DNA of 64,000 bases from Vallitalea sp. (GTDB lineage: Bacteria; Bacillota; Clostridia; Lachnospirales; Vallitaleaceae), in NCBI GenBank assembly GCA_025210235.1, contig JAOASG010000007.1, positions 1 to 64,000 of the forward strand, given 5' to 3'. The notes below the pieces were generated by a model. The model worked only from the letters and a program-made list of their open reading frames with translations. It was not told where the DNA came from and ran no database searches. Both the position numbers and the translations under genes were made by a program. Of the stretch, positions 1-8,704 are shown piece after piece (within the stretch, counting starts at the first letter, position 1; every line of letters begins with the position of its first letter).

Positions 1-196
1 CTACTTGATATATTATTGTTACTGTTTCTTCTTCTCTATTATAGTCTGCTATAGTTAAAGGAATTCTTTCCCCTTCCTCATCAACTCTAAGTATAATAAA
101 CTGTCCTGGTTCACATTTCTTTGATACAAAAGGAGCTTTAATCACCATTTTTTCTACTGCATCATTTAATCTCTTTTTTTCTACTATTTTATACAT
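1..196 (-). CDS. NfnA/sulfide dehydrogenase-type FAD/NAD-binding flavoprotein, N-terminal fragment
   Basis: The window edge cuts this gene; only its first 65 codons are visible, read leftward from an ATG at 196-194 with GGAGGT just upstream (201-206). The peptide starts MYKIVEKKRLND and contains KAPFVSKKCEPGQFIILRVD followed by GERIPLTIAD, the FAD-binding entry of the ferredoxin-NADP reductase-like small subunit (NfnA, SudB, also annotated as sulfide/dihydroorotate dehydrogenase-like protein). Members of this family pair with a glutamate synthase-like large subunit and interconvert reduced ferredoxin and NADPH in anaerobes. The partner gene would lie left of the window. Family call is fairly secure; which physiological partner is used cannot be judged here. 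Confidence 0.75.
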   Translation of the reverse strand, partial: MYKIVEKKRLNDAVEKMVIKAPFVSKKCEPGQFIILRVDEEGERIPLTIADYNREEETVTIIYQV

Positions 197-280
197 ATAT
201 ACCTCCACACTATCTTGTTTATGTAATTATGTTAATTTATTATATATCAATATCAAATAAAAAACTAATTCATTTTTAAA

Positions 281-316
281 AAAAATATCATTTTTCTTAT
301 AAAAAATGATATTTTT
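281..316 (-). terminator. Hairpin terminator after the first MCP gene
   Basis: Perfect 15-bp inverted repeat AAAAATATCATTTTT (281-295) / AAAAATGATATTTTT (302-316) with a 6-nt loop. It ends with a T-rich flank on both strands, sits downstream of the MCP stop codon at 344 and upstream of the flavoprotein gene, and so insulates the two. Confidence 0.75.
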
Positions 317-343
317 TAAGCATTAATTATGGATAATTATTAC

Positions 344-2377
344 TTAATATTTGAACTTTGATATACTTTCCTTCATTTCGCTAGCTAAATTTTTTAACTC
401 TTTACTAGAATTATCAACCTCTACTATAGACGCTGTCTGTTCTTCTGTAGTTGCTGCTACCTCTTGTGTTGATGCAGCATTTTCCTCTGCAATAGCTGCT
501 AAACTTTCAATTGTATCTATCATTATCCCTTTTTGTTTTTCCATTTCTTTTCCTGTATAGTTTAAGTTTTTAATAACATCTTTCATTTCTTCTAAAGCAT
601 CAGCAATTTTATCAAATTTATTAGTTGTATCTTCTACTCCTTTTGTCTGTAATGTTACAATTTGACCAACTTCTCCCATTGAAGCAACGGCTTTTTCGGT
701 CTTATATGCAAGAGATTTAATAACTAAATCTATTTCATCTGTAAAATTAGTAGACTGTTCTGCAAGCTTTCTAATTTCATCAGCAACTACTGCAAATCCT
801 TTTCCTGTATCTCCAGCTCTTGCTGCTTCAATTGCTGCATTTAAAGCTAACAGATTGGTCTGATCTGCAATATTTTTAATCATATGACTAGCATTTTCTA
901 TTTTTTCAGCACTTTTATTTGTATCAATAATTACCTCTCTTACTTCTCCAGTAACTTTTTCTGTATCATTAGTTTTTTCCACTAAGAAATTTAATGTCTT
1001 CATTCCTTCATTTTTATATTCTTCTACTTCTTTAGTTGAAATATTTAACTTATTCATCAATTGTTGATTTTTTTCAATAACATCTCCTAATACATTAATA
1101 CTCTTAGCCCCATTCTCAGTTTCTTGCGCTTGATCGTCTGCTCCTTTAGCTACCTCATCTAATGCTCTTGCTACTTCATTAGCTGCAATAGCTACTTCAT
1201 GACTTGTTGTTGATAATTGATCAGATGACTTAGTAATGTGTTCAGAAGACTTTCCAATATTTCTAATAATTACTTCTATCGATTTTTTCATATTATTTAA
1301 AGCATTTGATATTTCTCCAAATTCATCTGTTTTTCTTAATAGCTCCTTAGGTATTTCTTTAGTAAAATCACCTAATGATAAATTTCCTAGACTTACTTTT
1401 ATTTTATTAATACTTTTAATGGTATCCTTTGATAAATTACCTAAAAACAATGCAAGTATAATAAAAACTAACATTCCAAATATCACAATCATCTTAACAT
1501 TTTCATTTATAGCAGAATAAATACCCTCCATTGACAACCCGATATTCAAAGAGCCTATATATTCCTCATCTATAAAAATTGGAATTATTACATTATAAAC
1601 TTTTATTTTTTGCGCAGGATAAAAATATTCAAACGCATATGTTTCTTTATTCTCTATAGCTTTTGATAGATTCTTATCTTCAAGTTTTACATTAATTCTA
1701 TCTTCATTATTATGTGCAATAATAGTTTTATCTTTATCTACAATAGCAACATAAACTAAACTTTTATTTATTGACAATTCTTCGGCTAACGTTTGATAAT
1801 TAAATTTTTCTTTTAGTTCTTTAACTTCATTAGCCTTTATCCCTACCTGAACCAAACAACCATCTGGGCTTTTCAATGCTCCATATTTAACTAGATTACC
1901 AAATTCAGAATCTGCTCTTATTTCCTCAAAAATTTCTTTTTTGTTACTTAATTTAAAATCATCTATTGGATGTCCTTTTGGAGGAATCCAGCCTAAATAG
2001 TCTTTAGCTGTTGAATAGATAATTTTCCCTTCAGAGGTAAACCAATATAATTCATCTACATTTAAACTCTTTGCAATACTTTTTAAATAATCACTACTTA
2101 ATGCATCTTTGTTTTCAATAACAACCTTTCCTGCTATTCTAATTTTATCTTCTAACATTTTATCAATAGTTGTTAGCGATAAAGTATTATCTTTTATCTG
2201 TTCTATTATATTATTAGCAAAATTTATTCCATCTTTTTTCATTTGCTTTAATAAACTATCTCTTACAAGCCATGAGGATACACTTCCAATACTTATAATT
2301 CCTATTAACATTATAACAAGCGGAAATACAATAAGTTTTCTTCTTATTGATGTCTTCTTTTGTCTAATTTTTTTCAT
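344..2377 (-). CDS. Methyl-accepting chemotaxis protein with extracellular Cache-type sensor
   Basis: Transmembrane chemoreceptor of 677 residues that signals through CheW/CheA to the flagellar motor. The open frame extends to 2437, but the start at 2377-2375 (MKKIRQKK) is preferred because AAGGAGG lies 7 nt before it. Order: a first membrane segment around residues 15-38, an extracellular Cache-like sensor to about 295, a second membrane segment ([17 protein letters not shown]), HAMP, then a methylation/signalling coiled coil with the diagnostic hairpin tip [14 protein letters not shown] and [18 protein letters not shown]. The ligand cannot be inferred. It is monocistronic by its flanking promoter and terminator. 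It differs in its sensor from the two MCPs at 13.9-18.2 kb. Confidence 0.9.
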   Translation of the reverse strand: MKKIRQKKTSIRRKLIVFPLVIMLIGIISIGSVSSWLVRDSLLKQMKKDGINFANNIIEQIKDNTLSLTTIDKMLEDKIRIAGKVVIENKDALSSDYLKSIAKSLNVDELYWFTSEGKIIYSTAKDYLGWIPPKGHPIDDFKLSNKKEIFEEIRADSEFGNLVKYGALKSPDGCLVQVGIKANEVKELKEKFNYQTLAEELSINKSLVYVAIVDKDKTIIAHNNEDRINVKLEDKNLSKAIENKETYAFEYFYPAQKIKVYNVIIPIFIDEEYIGSLNIGLSMEGIYSAINENVKMIVIFGMLVFIILALFLGNLSKDTIKSINKIKVSLGNLSLGDFTKEIPKELLRKTDEFGEISNALNNMKKSIEVIIRNIGKSSEHITKSSDQLSTTSHEVAIAANEVARALDEVAKGADDQAQETENGAKSINVLGDVIEKNQQLMNKLNISTKEVEEYKNEGMKTLNFLVEKTNDTEKVTGEVREVIIDTNKSAEKIENASHMIKNIADQTNLLALNAAIEAARAGDTGKGFAVVADEIRKLAEQSTNFTDEIDLVIKSLAYKTEKAVASMGEVGQIVTLQTKGVEDTTNKFDKIADALEEMKDVIKNLNYTGKEMEKQKGIMIDTIESLAAIAEENAASTQEVAATTEEQTASIVEVDNSSKELKNLASEMKESISKFKY

Positions 2378-2839
2378 TATTTTCCTCCTTGTATTTTCAA
2401 GCTGGTTCGTGGTATTGAATTTATAATAGTATGACAAAATTTATCATTTATTACTATTATATCCTAATTTGTCTTTATTTTCAACTTAATTTGTATTTTA
2501 CTCCATATGTCTCCCATATTTTACGTCAAATACACCATATATACTCATAATTTATTTTTAAAATTAACTTCATTATATTTCATTATTTTTTTAATTAATT
2601 TTATCATTATTTTATATATAATATCTATATAATTTGTAAAACACTTAATTTAATTAATTATAATATGTTCAAAAAAATAAAGTAGACTTTACTATTTTAT
2701 TAAAATTAATTCTATAACACTCCTTCATCATACATATTTCGCCTATAGATATAATAAGCAATATAAAAAAGATTAATATCATTTTTATATTGCCATTTTA
2801 TACAACGCACTATACTAATAACTATAAATACTTAATATT
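2378..2839. other. 462-bp AT-rich intergenic region
   Basis: Holds the MCP promoter at its left end and a candidate hairpin (2758-2793, arms GCAATATAAAAA / TTTTTATATTGC) that could end the nitroreductase transcript, although its downstream T-run is poor. No open frame with a ribosome binding site was found in the rest. Confidence 0.5.
2456..2484 (-). promoter_or_regulatory. Sigma-A type promoter of the first MCP
   Basis: On the minus strand TTGAAA (2484-2479), a 17-bp spacer and TATAAT (2461-2456) lie about 80 bp upstream of the chosen start. A housekeeping promoter rather than a sigma-D flagellar one (no GCCGATAA seen). Confidence 0.6.
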
Positions 2840-3424
2840 CTATTTCTGATTAATTAAAATTTCATTTAATGTTCTTTTAGGTACATAATGCTTATTATTA
2901 TCATCACGAAAATAATTTGTTGATTCTCCTTGTTTTAAGTCAGTCAATTCTACTATCTCTATTGGTTTACCTAGCGCAATAAGTAAAACTGGTTCTATAT
3001 TCTCATCTAAAGATAATATTTGCTTTAGTTTAATTCTATTGAAATTCCCAATCATACAACCGCCAAGTCCTTTATCAGTTGCAGAAAGCAAAATTGTCTG
3101 AGCTGCTATGCCAATTACTGTTTGAGATTGTTTTAATGATTTATCAATATTTAAATCCTGACAAATTACAATATAAGCAACAGGTTCTTCTCCTTTCCTT
3201 GGAAGCTCCATTTGTGGCAATCCAGCTGCCCATTTAGTAATTGATTGAATTTCCTCAACAGTTTTTTCATTATAGGCTATAAAATATTTGAGCGGCTGTT
3301 TATTAGCTCCACAAGGTGTCAATCTAGCACACTCTATCATATCAATCAATTCTTCTCGTTCAATTTTTCTTGAAAAATCAAAACCTCGATAACTTCTGTT
3401 TTTTATTACTAAATCCTTAAACAT
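2840..3424 (-). CDS. Nitroreductase-family FMN oxidoreductase
   Basis: 194-residue protein of the nitroreductase fold (FMN-dependent NAD(P)H oxidoreductases acting on nitro compounds, quinones or flavins). The N-terminal segment IKNRSYRGFDFSRKI with RSYRGF is the FMN phosphate-contacting start of the family; ARLTPCGANKQPLKYF is the second FMN-binding stretch; GLGGCMIGNFNR is the conserved C-terminal glycine-rich segment. AAGGA lies before the ATG. It is divergent from a flavodoxin-fold quinone reductase gene 239 bp away, which suggests shared control and a role in electrophile or redox stress. It lacks the ferredoxin domain seen in the second nitroreductase at 63.0 kb. Substrate unknown. Confidence 0.85.
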   Translation of the reverse strand: MFKDLVIKNRSYRGFDFSRKIEREELIDMIECARLTPCGANKQPLKYFIAYNEKTVEEIQSITKWAAGLPQMELPRKGEEPVAYIVICQDLNIDKSLKQSQTVIGIAAQTILLSATDKGLGGCMIGNFNRIKLKQILSLDENIEPVLLIALGKPIEIVELTDLKQGESTNYFRDDNNKHYVPKRTLNEILINQK

Positions 3425-3498
3425 ATCTTAATTCCTTTCTAAATGATATTTTCCCAAGAACTTTTATATATAATATAATCTTATTGGAAGTTTGCTTA

Positions 3499-3527
3499 AT
3501 TGTAATATCTTTCAATTATTATGTCAA
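3499..3527 (-). promoter_or_regulatory. Promoter of the nitroreductase gene
   Basis: Minus-strand TTGACA (3527-3522), 17-bp spacer, TACAAT (3504-3499). The -35 overlaps the first of two direct repeats ATGTCAAGA (3521-3529 and 3537-3545), spaced 16 bp apart, so a second TTGACA lies upstream; the repeats could be a regulator site. Confidence 0.6.
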
Positions 3528-3561
3528 GAATTTAAGATGTCAAGACATACAATAGTATATT

Positions 3562-3590
3562 TTGTTATAGAATTGAATAAAATATATAAT
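3562..3590 (+). promoter_or_regulatory. Promoter of the quinone reductase gene
   Basis: TTGTTA (3562-3567), 17-bp spacer, TATAAT (3585-3590), 74 bp before the start codon. The GTAGTTTTACAATTAC palindrome at 3609-3624 lies in the leader just downstream. Confidence 0.5.
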
Positions 3591-3608
3591 ATTAAATATC
3601 AACTAAAT

Positions 3609-3624
3609 GTAGTTTTACAATTAC
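3609..3624 (+). repeat. Copy of the GTAGTT-N4-AATTAC palindromic motif
   Basis: GTAGTTTTACAATTAC is one of seven similar intergenic sites in the window (others at 13714, 16095, 18396, 25812, 25908 and 28595). It is an imperfect inverted repeat in the leader of the quinone reductase. Function unknown; see findings. Confidence 0.4.
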
Positions 3625-3663
3625 TATTAAGTAATTTAGCTAATTATAAATAAGGAGGATAGT

Positions 3664-4245
3664 ATGAACCATTTAATTATTTACGCACATCCAAATCCAA
3701 ATAGCTTTAACAAGGCAATAGCTGATACTATAGAAAATGTCTCCAATTCCAAAGGTATTGCCACTAAATTTATTGATTTATATGGTGAGGATTTTCACCC
3801 TGTTCTTAAGGGTTCTGATTTTGAAACATTTCAAACAGGTAGTGTTCCACCTGATATAAAAAGAGAACAAAACAAAATAAAATGGGCTGATATGATTACT
3901 TTTGTATATCCTATATGGTGGAGTGGAATGCCTGCAATATTGAAAGGTTATATTGACAGAGTTTTTTCTTATGGATTTGCCTATGAATATACAGATAACG
4001 GTTCGATTGGTCTATTAAAAGGAAAGAAAGTCATGATTTTTAATACAACAGGTACTCCAAGCGAAATTTACTCTAAAAATGGAATGCATGCATCAATGAA
4101 ACATATAACCGACATAGGTATTCTTGGTTTTTGTGAAATAGAAGTAGTGAACCATACATTTTTTGGAGCTGTTCCAATTGTTGATGATAAAACACGAAAA
4201 GGGTATTTAAAAGAAGTAGAAAATATAGTTTCAAAGAACTTATAA
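3664..4245 (+). CDS. NAD(P)H:quinone oxidoreductase, flavodoxin-like fold
   Basis: 193-residue cytoplasmic flavoprotein of the KefF/NQO family, expected to reduce quinones by two electrons with NAD(P)H. It begins MNHLIIYAHPNPNSFN, the family's FMN phosphate-binding strand and loop, and carries FVYPIWWSGMPAILKGYIDR with FSYGFAYEY and GLLKGKKVMI, all hallmark blocks. TAAGGAGGAT precedes the ATG with good spacing. It faces away from the nitroreductase gene and ends at a strong bidirectional terminator. No regulator adjoins it. Alternative annotations such as general stress protein or modulator of drug activity describe the same fold. Confidence 0.88.
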   Translation: MNHLIIYAHPNPNSFNKAIADTIENVSNSKGIATKFIDLYGEDFHPVLKGSDFETFQTGSVPPDIKREQNKIKWADMITFVYPIWWSGMPAILKGYIDRVFSYGFAYEYTDNGSIGLLKGKKVMIFNTTGTPSEIYSKNGMHASMKHITDIGILGFCEIEVVNHTFFGAVPIVDDKTRKGYLKEVENIVSKNL

Positions 4246-4262
4246 CCAGGGTTTTATACTTT

Positions 4263-4292
4263 AAAAAAAGGACAGTAGTCTGTCCTTTTTTT
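4263..4292. terminator. Strong bidirectional terminator between convergent genes
   Basis: Perfect 13-bp stem AAAAAAAGGACAG / CTGTCCTTTTTTT with loop TAGT. It serves the quinone reductase on the plus strand and the ABC exporter operon on the minus strand. Confidence 0.92.
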
Positions 4293-4361
4293 ATAATCGA
4301 ATACGATGTTGCTTCATCTATAATAATAATCTGAGCATCCTTTAGCATAGAATGTGCAATT
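4293..4361 (-). pseudogene. Walker B remnant of a third ABC-exporter gene
   Basis: Between the exporter stop codon (4362-4360) and the terminator, one minus frame reads IAHSMLKDAQIIIIDEATSY followed by SI. This matches the end of the signature helix plus the Walker B/D-loop entry of the neighbouring exporters (IARAILKDSSVIILDEATSY in the 580-residue subunit). Nothing else of the ATPase is left, it has no start signal and it runs into the terminator stem. The wording at the Walker B end (DEATSY) is closer to the upstream subunit, so it is a scrap of a diverged paralogue left by deletion rather than a frameshifted part of the adjacent gene, which is intact. Confidence 0.75.
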
Positions 4362-6066
4362 ATGCATAGAACGAATACATTTTGTTATATACACCATTAT
4401 ATTGTATTAGCTTCTTATGATTTCCTTGTTCTACTAACTTACCATTTTCAACAACAAATATATTATCTGCTTCAACAATACTTGAAAGTCTATGTGCAAT
4501 AACTATAAGGGTTTTATTTTTCACAAGTTCATTTATGGCTTCTTGTATATAAATTTCATTTTCTGGATCAATACTAGAGGTTGCTTCATCTAATAAAATA
4601 ATAGGTGCATCTTTAAGTATAGCCCTTGCAATAGATATTCTTTGTTTTTCACCCCCAGAAAGTGTTGCCCCTCCCTGACCTATAACTGTATCATATCCAT
4701 CTTCTAATTTCATAATAAAGTCATGGCACCTTGCTTTTTTAGCGGCATTTATTACTTCTTCTTTGGATGCATTCTCTAATCCAAAAGCTATGTTATTAAA
4801 AATAGTATCTTGAAATAAATATACATTTTGAAAAACCATACTAATATTAGATAGCAACGTATCTAACGAAATATCCTTAATATTTTTACCTCCAATAGTA
4901 ATCTGCCCTCTGTCAATATCCCAGAATCTTGCAATTAAGTTTGTTATAGTACTTTTACCACTTCCTGATGATCCAACTAAAGCATTTAATGTATTCTCTT
5001 TTATTTTAAAACTCATATTATTAATTACATCATTATTTTCATAAGCAAAACAAACATCTTTAAATTCTATATCAAAGTTAGTAAGCTTTATATCATTTTC
5101 TGTATCTATTAATTCTTTTTCTTCCATTAATTTATCAAACCTATTAAGTCCAGCTTCAAGAATACCAAATCTAGTAGTACCATTTATTATAACTACTATT
5201 GCACTTAGTGAAACAGAACTAAATATGAGCATTCCTATAGCTAAGTCCTTTGTTATATAACCATAGAAATATAATAGTACCGAGGCAAATATTAATATAC
5301 CTGTTCCAATGGTATAAGATGATTCTGTAAGTATTCTAGGAAGGAAATACTTTCTTTCAAATGTTAAAGATTTTTCCTTAACTTCCTCAAATATATCAAT
5401 TATGTTTTCTTCATCTTCTGCCATACTAAATGCTTTAATTGTTGGTATCCCTTTAATATACTCTACTACTTCATTTGATAAATTGCCAAATTGATCCTGC
5501 CTTACTTTCCCATATTTTTTATTTATTTTATCAAGATATTTAATTGCAAAATATGATATTATCATTATTACAATGTATATTAATCCAATTTGAATATTAA
5601 TATATAACATTACTAATATACTTAATAAAATACTAATATAACTATTAATTAGCTGACCAAAAAAAGACATGGCTACTTCTTCAGCAAAAATTAAATCTGT
5701 AGTTAATACGGAGATAATATTCCCCATATTATCTTCTGAGAAATATCCCATAGGTAATTTTCTCAAATGATTAACTAATTTAATTCTTTGTCTTGCAAAG
5801 ATATCTAATCCTTTAGTAGATTGCAAACCATCAATTATCCTTCTGAAAACTGCACGTAATACGATACTGATAAACATAATAATAGAAATTATTTCAATAT
5901 CTTTTAGAGTTAAAGTATCATTAATATACTTATTAACACTAAAAAATACTAGCATATAAGGCACAAATACCGTAGTACTTTCAAAAAAGCTTACTAATAT
6001 GCTTAACAATAAACTTTTTTTATCTTTCCCAGCTATTTTTATAATTCTAAATACTAATTTATCCAT
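4360..6066 (-). CDS. ABC exporter half-transporter B (transmembrane + ATPase)
   Basis: 568 residues: six membrane segments in about 1-300, then a nucleotide-binding domain with Walker A GSSGSGKST (365-373), Q-loop, signature LSGGEKQ, Walker B ILLDEATSSID and switch histidine in IAHRLS. All catalytic residues are present. AAGGAG precedes the ATG. It overlaps the end of the 580-residue partner by 8 bp, so the two are translationally coupled and most likely form a heterodimer of the MdlAB/YbtPQ-IrtAB general type. Together with the TetR gene upstream the operon looks like an inducible export (or siderophore-linked) system; the cargo is not evident. Confidence 0.9.
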   Translation of the reverse strand: MDKLVFRIIKIAGKDKKSLLLSILVSFFESTTVFVPYMLVFFSVNKYINDTLTLKDIEIISIIMFISIVLRAVFRRIIDGLQSTKGLDIFARQRIKLVNHLRKLPMGYFSEDNMGNIISVLTTDLIFAEEVAMSFFGQLINSYISILLSILVMLYINIQIGLIYIVIMIISYFAIKYLDKINKKYGKVRQDQFGNLSNEVVEYIKGIPTIKAFSMAEDEENIIDIFEEVKEKSLTFERKYFLPRILTESSYTIGTGILIFASVLLYFYGYITKDLAIGMLIFSSVSLSAIVVIINGTTRFGILEAGLNRFDKLMEEKELIDTENDIKLTNFDIEFKDVCFAYENNDVINNMSFKIKENTLNALVGSSGSGKSTITNLIARFWDIDRGQITIGGKNIKDISLDTLLSNISMVFQNVYLFQDTIFNNIAFGLENASKEEVINAAKKARCHDFIMKLEDGYDTVIGQGGATLSGGEKQRISIARAILKDAPIILLDEATSSIDPENEIYIQEAINELVKNKTLIVIAHRLSSIVEADNIFVVENGKLVEQGNHKKLIQYNGVYNKMYSFYA

Positions 6067-7801
6067 AATAATACTCCTTCACATTGAATTTATACTCCAA
6101 ACTTCTTACATGACGATTCCATAGATTTTTATAGATGTCATTATTAAGTAGTTTTTCATGTGGAGCAAAATCAACTAACTTTCCTTCATCAACTAGTATT
6201 ATGTTATCCATGTCTTTCATAGTTTTTAGTTTATGAGCTATGGTAATTAGTGTTTTATTTTTTGTTAGATTCATTATTGCTTTATCAATTAAAACATTAT
6301 TTTCTGGATCAGTATATGATGTTGCTTCGTCAAGTATAATAACACTTGAATCTTTAAGTATTGCTCTTGCAATAGTTATTCTTTGACGTTCACCACCTGA
6401 TAATTTACTTCCGCAATCACCTACATTAGTATTAAATCCATCGTCTAACGACATAATCAAATCATAACACTGAGCATATTTACATGCTTTAATTATTTCC
6501 TCATCTGTTGCATCTGGCTTTGCAATAAGTAAGTTATCCTTTATTGACATATTAAATAAGAAATTATCTTGGGAAACATAACTTACTCTTGACATAAGCT
6601 CTTTTAGAGAAATATCTCTTATATCGACTCCACCAAATAATATTTGACCACTATCTATATCCCAATAATGCATAATAAGCTTTCCTATAGTACTTTTACC
6701 ACTACCACTTTCTCCAACTATACCAATCTTACTATTTTCCTTAATTTTAAAATTCATATTTTTAATAACTTGAGTATTATCATATGAAAATGTTACATCA
6801 TTGAATTCTATCTCATTAGATTTAACCATATTATCACTGTTACCAACCTTTATTTCTGGTTGATCAAACTGCTGTTCTAATTTTTCTATCTTATTAATAA
6901 CGTTATGGAGTACTGGAAAGTAGTTCATAAGTTTAAGTAGTGGTGTACTTATACTTAGTGCAAGAATAATACAAAATAGTAAAACAGATAATTCTAACGT
7001 TCCATTATAGACCATATATAATCCACAAGGTAATATAAATGCTACTGTTGAAGGAACAACAGATTGAAATACAGCCATATAATTCCAGTTATTTTTATAC
7101 CAACCTACTGTAAAATCTCTATATGATACTATTGCATCATTTATTTTTTTATTAGATATCTTTGTTTTATTAAATATCTTTACTACTTCCATTCCTTTTA
7201 CATACTCAATAATAGAATTATTTAAGTTCACTAGTGATTTATGATATTGTTCTTGTTTTTCTGTACCACTTTTCACCATTCCTCCCATTGCTATTATTCC
7301 TATAGGGATAGTAATTAAACTTAATAACCCAATTCTAAAGTCAACAATAAATAATGCAATATATACAGTAATGCATGAAATAAAATATGGAAGTCCCTCT
7401 GGCAAACCATGAGCTAATAAAAGCTCTATATTTTCAATATCATCTACAAAATTTTGCCTATATCCTCCTGCACCCTTAGTTAATATTGTACCTAATGATA
7501 TTTTTTTAATTTTCATAGCAAATTTTTTTCTAATATTAAATAGAGTATTATATGCAAAAATATGAGAATTATCAAGCCCCAAAGAAAATAACGTTGATTT
7601 TAAGCCATATAATATTATTATAGCTACTCCATAATATAAAATAATATTTAAAGTAAGTTCCCCTTCAATAATAATATTAATTAATAAATATACTATATAA
7701 AAAGTTGATATTTCACTAATAACACTTAATAAAATATAAAGCACAGCTAAATATCCATTTTTTCTATAGTCTCCTGCGTATGAAAACAATTTTTTCAGCA
7801 T
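6059..7801 (-). CDS. ABC exporter half-transporter A (transmembrane + ATPase)
   Basis: 580 residues with the same architecture: membrane domain to about 310, Walker A GESGSGKST near 370, signature LSGGERQ, Walker B VIILDEATSYTDPENN and IAHKL. Both ATPase sites of the predicted heterodimer keep the catalytic glutamate, so unlike many heterodimeric exporters neither site looks degenerate. It sits 18 bp downstream of the TetR gene and overlaps the second half-transporter. The membrane part keeps the short first loop and long cytoplasmic extension of type I (B-family) exporters. Substrate undetermined. Confidence 0.9.
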   Translation of the reverse strand: MLKKLFSYAGDYRKNGYLAVLYILLSVISEISTFYIVYLLINIIIEGELTLNIILYYGVAIIILYGLKSTLFSLGLDNSHIFAYNTLFNIRKKFAMKIKKISLGTILTKGAGGYRQNFVDDIENIELLLAHGLPEGLPYFISCITVYIALFIVDFRIGLLSLITIPIGIIAMGGMVKSGTEKQEQYHKSLVNLNNSIIEYVKGMEVVKIFNKTKISNKKINDAIVSYRDFTVGWYKNNWNYMAVFQSVVPSTVAFILPCGLYMVYNGTLELSVLLFCIILALSISTPLLKLMNYFPVLHNVINKIEKLEQQFDQPEIKVGNSDNMVKSNEIEFNDVTFSYDNTQVIKNMNFKIKENSKIGIVGESGSGKSTIGKLIMHYWDIDSGQILFGGVDIRDISLKELMSRVSYVSQDNFLFNMSIKDNLLIAKPDATDEEIIKACKYAQCYDLIMSLDDGFNTNVGDCGSKLSGGERQRITIARAILKDSSVIILDEATSYTDPENNVLIDKAIMNLTKNKTLITIAHKLKTMKDMDNIILVDEGKLVDFAPHEKLLNNDIYKNLWNRHVRSLEYKFNVKEYYYG

Positions 7802-7819
7802 AAAACTATCATCCCTTTC

Positions 7820-8431
7820 CTAGTACCCTAGAGCATTTTTCCAATCAAAAAAATTAGCTAATATTTTTGATGCGCTGATAGCCTTTTCTTTTGAATATCC
7901 ATGAATAATAGGTTCAAATAAACTACTCCAGTAAGCACTTAATAACATATGTAAAATATCTTCATCAATTAGTTTATCACTTAAACCTCTTTTAAAAACT
8001 TCCTTAGAGAACTCATAAACAATCTCCGTATTTTTTTTCACAAAATTATCAAAAAAATTACTATGCTTTGTTCCTTCAGAACATGATAATAATAATTTCA
8101 TTCCTAAATAATTATCATAAAAAAAGTTAGTTTGAGAAATATAGCTTTGTTCTGGATTATCCCACATTTTAGTTAAATCATCATCATCCATTAAATCTAC
8201 ACTTTTGGTTAACTTATCTGCACCTAACTCATCAAGTTTTTGGTAAATTGGTTCCACAACAGCATCAAAAAGTTCAGCTTTACCTTTATAACGTTTATAT
8301 AATGCTCCTGTTGTAACCCCTGCCTTTTCACATATTTCTTTAACTGAAGCATTTAGAAAACCTTTATCTAAAAACTCCTTTGTTGCACTTTCTAAAATCT
8401 TTGGATTTAATGTTACATCTTGTACTGACAC
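7820..8431 (-). CDS. TetR/AcrR-family repressor of the ABC exporter operon
   Basis: About 203 residues. The frame opens with a GTG at 8443, but the GTG at 8431-8429 is preferred because AAGGTGG lies 8 nt before it; no ATG is in frame nearby. The N-terminal TetR DNA-binding domain is clear (ATKEFLDKGFLNASVKEIC, then AGVTTGALYKRYKGKAELF), followed by an all-helical ligand domain with no recognisable ligand signature. It is the first gene of a three-gene operon with the exporter pair. Two abutting identical palindromes lie between its -10 box and its start, as expected for autorepression and induction of the exporter by its substrate. Confidence 0.88.
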   Translation of the reverse strand: MSVQDVTLNPKILESATKEFLDKGFLNASVKEICEKAGVTTGALYKRYKGKAELFDAVVEPIYQKLDELGADKLTKSVDLMDDDDLTKMWDNPEQSYISQTNFFYDNYLGMKLLLSCSEGTKHSNFFDNFVKKNTEIVYEFSKEVFKRGLSDKLIDEDILHMLLSAYWSSLFEPIIHGYSKEKAISASKILANFFDWKNALGY

Positions 8432-8449
8432 ATTTATAACCACCTTACT

Positions 8450-8479
8450 GATAATATTATTATCGATAATCTAATTATC
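8450..8479. promoter_or_regulatory. Two abutting operators, GATAAT-N3-ATTATC twice
   Basis: Two perfect 15-bp palindromes with identical arms touch each other: 8450-8464 (spacer ATT) and 8465-8479 (spacer CTA). They cover the region just downstream of the -10 box, so bound repressor would block initiation. TetR autoregulation is the simplest reading; the hexamers are also those of Fur boxes, but the 3-bp spacer is not the Fur arrangement. Confidence 0.75.
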
Positions 8480-8489
8480 GGTTGTGAAT

Positions 8490-8518
8490 AGTATACTTTA
8501 ATTGATTATGATTGTCAA
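8490..8518 (-). promoter_or_regulatory. Promoter of the tetR-ABC exporter operon
   Basis: Minus-strand consensus TTGACA (8518-8513), 17-bp spacer, TATACT (8495-8490). The tandem operator starts about 10 bp downstream of the -10. Confidence 0.75.
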
Positions 8519-8612
8519 TATAAAATATTTTAAATTATAAATTTCATTCAATTTTAAAAAATTCTTTATATGATTTAATCTACAAATAAATTTTTTTATT
8601 TCTAAACAAAAA

Positions 8613-8655
8613 AAAGAGAAATTATAGAATATATAAACTCTATAGATTTCTCTTT
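8613..8655 (-). terminator. Terminator of the EEP hydrolase gene
   Basis: Stem AAAGAGAAATTATAGA / TCTATAGATTTCTCTTT with an 8-10 nt loop, followed on the minus strand by a run of about eight Ts. Lies 50 bp after the stop codon at 8705. Confidence 0.85.
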
Positions 8656-8704
8656 AACGCATAAAAAATATGCTTATTAAGTAGGAATTTGAGACAACAT
8701 AATG

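Noticed and set aside
4073..4348. 91-codon minus-strand open frame over the end of the quinone reductase gene
   Set aside because: Only its first codons (MLKDAQIIIIDEATSY) resemble protein, as the ABC remnant; the rest runs through the terminator and antisense to a real gene. Annotated as a 69-bp remnant instead.
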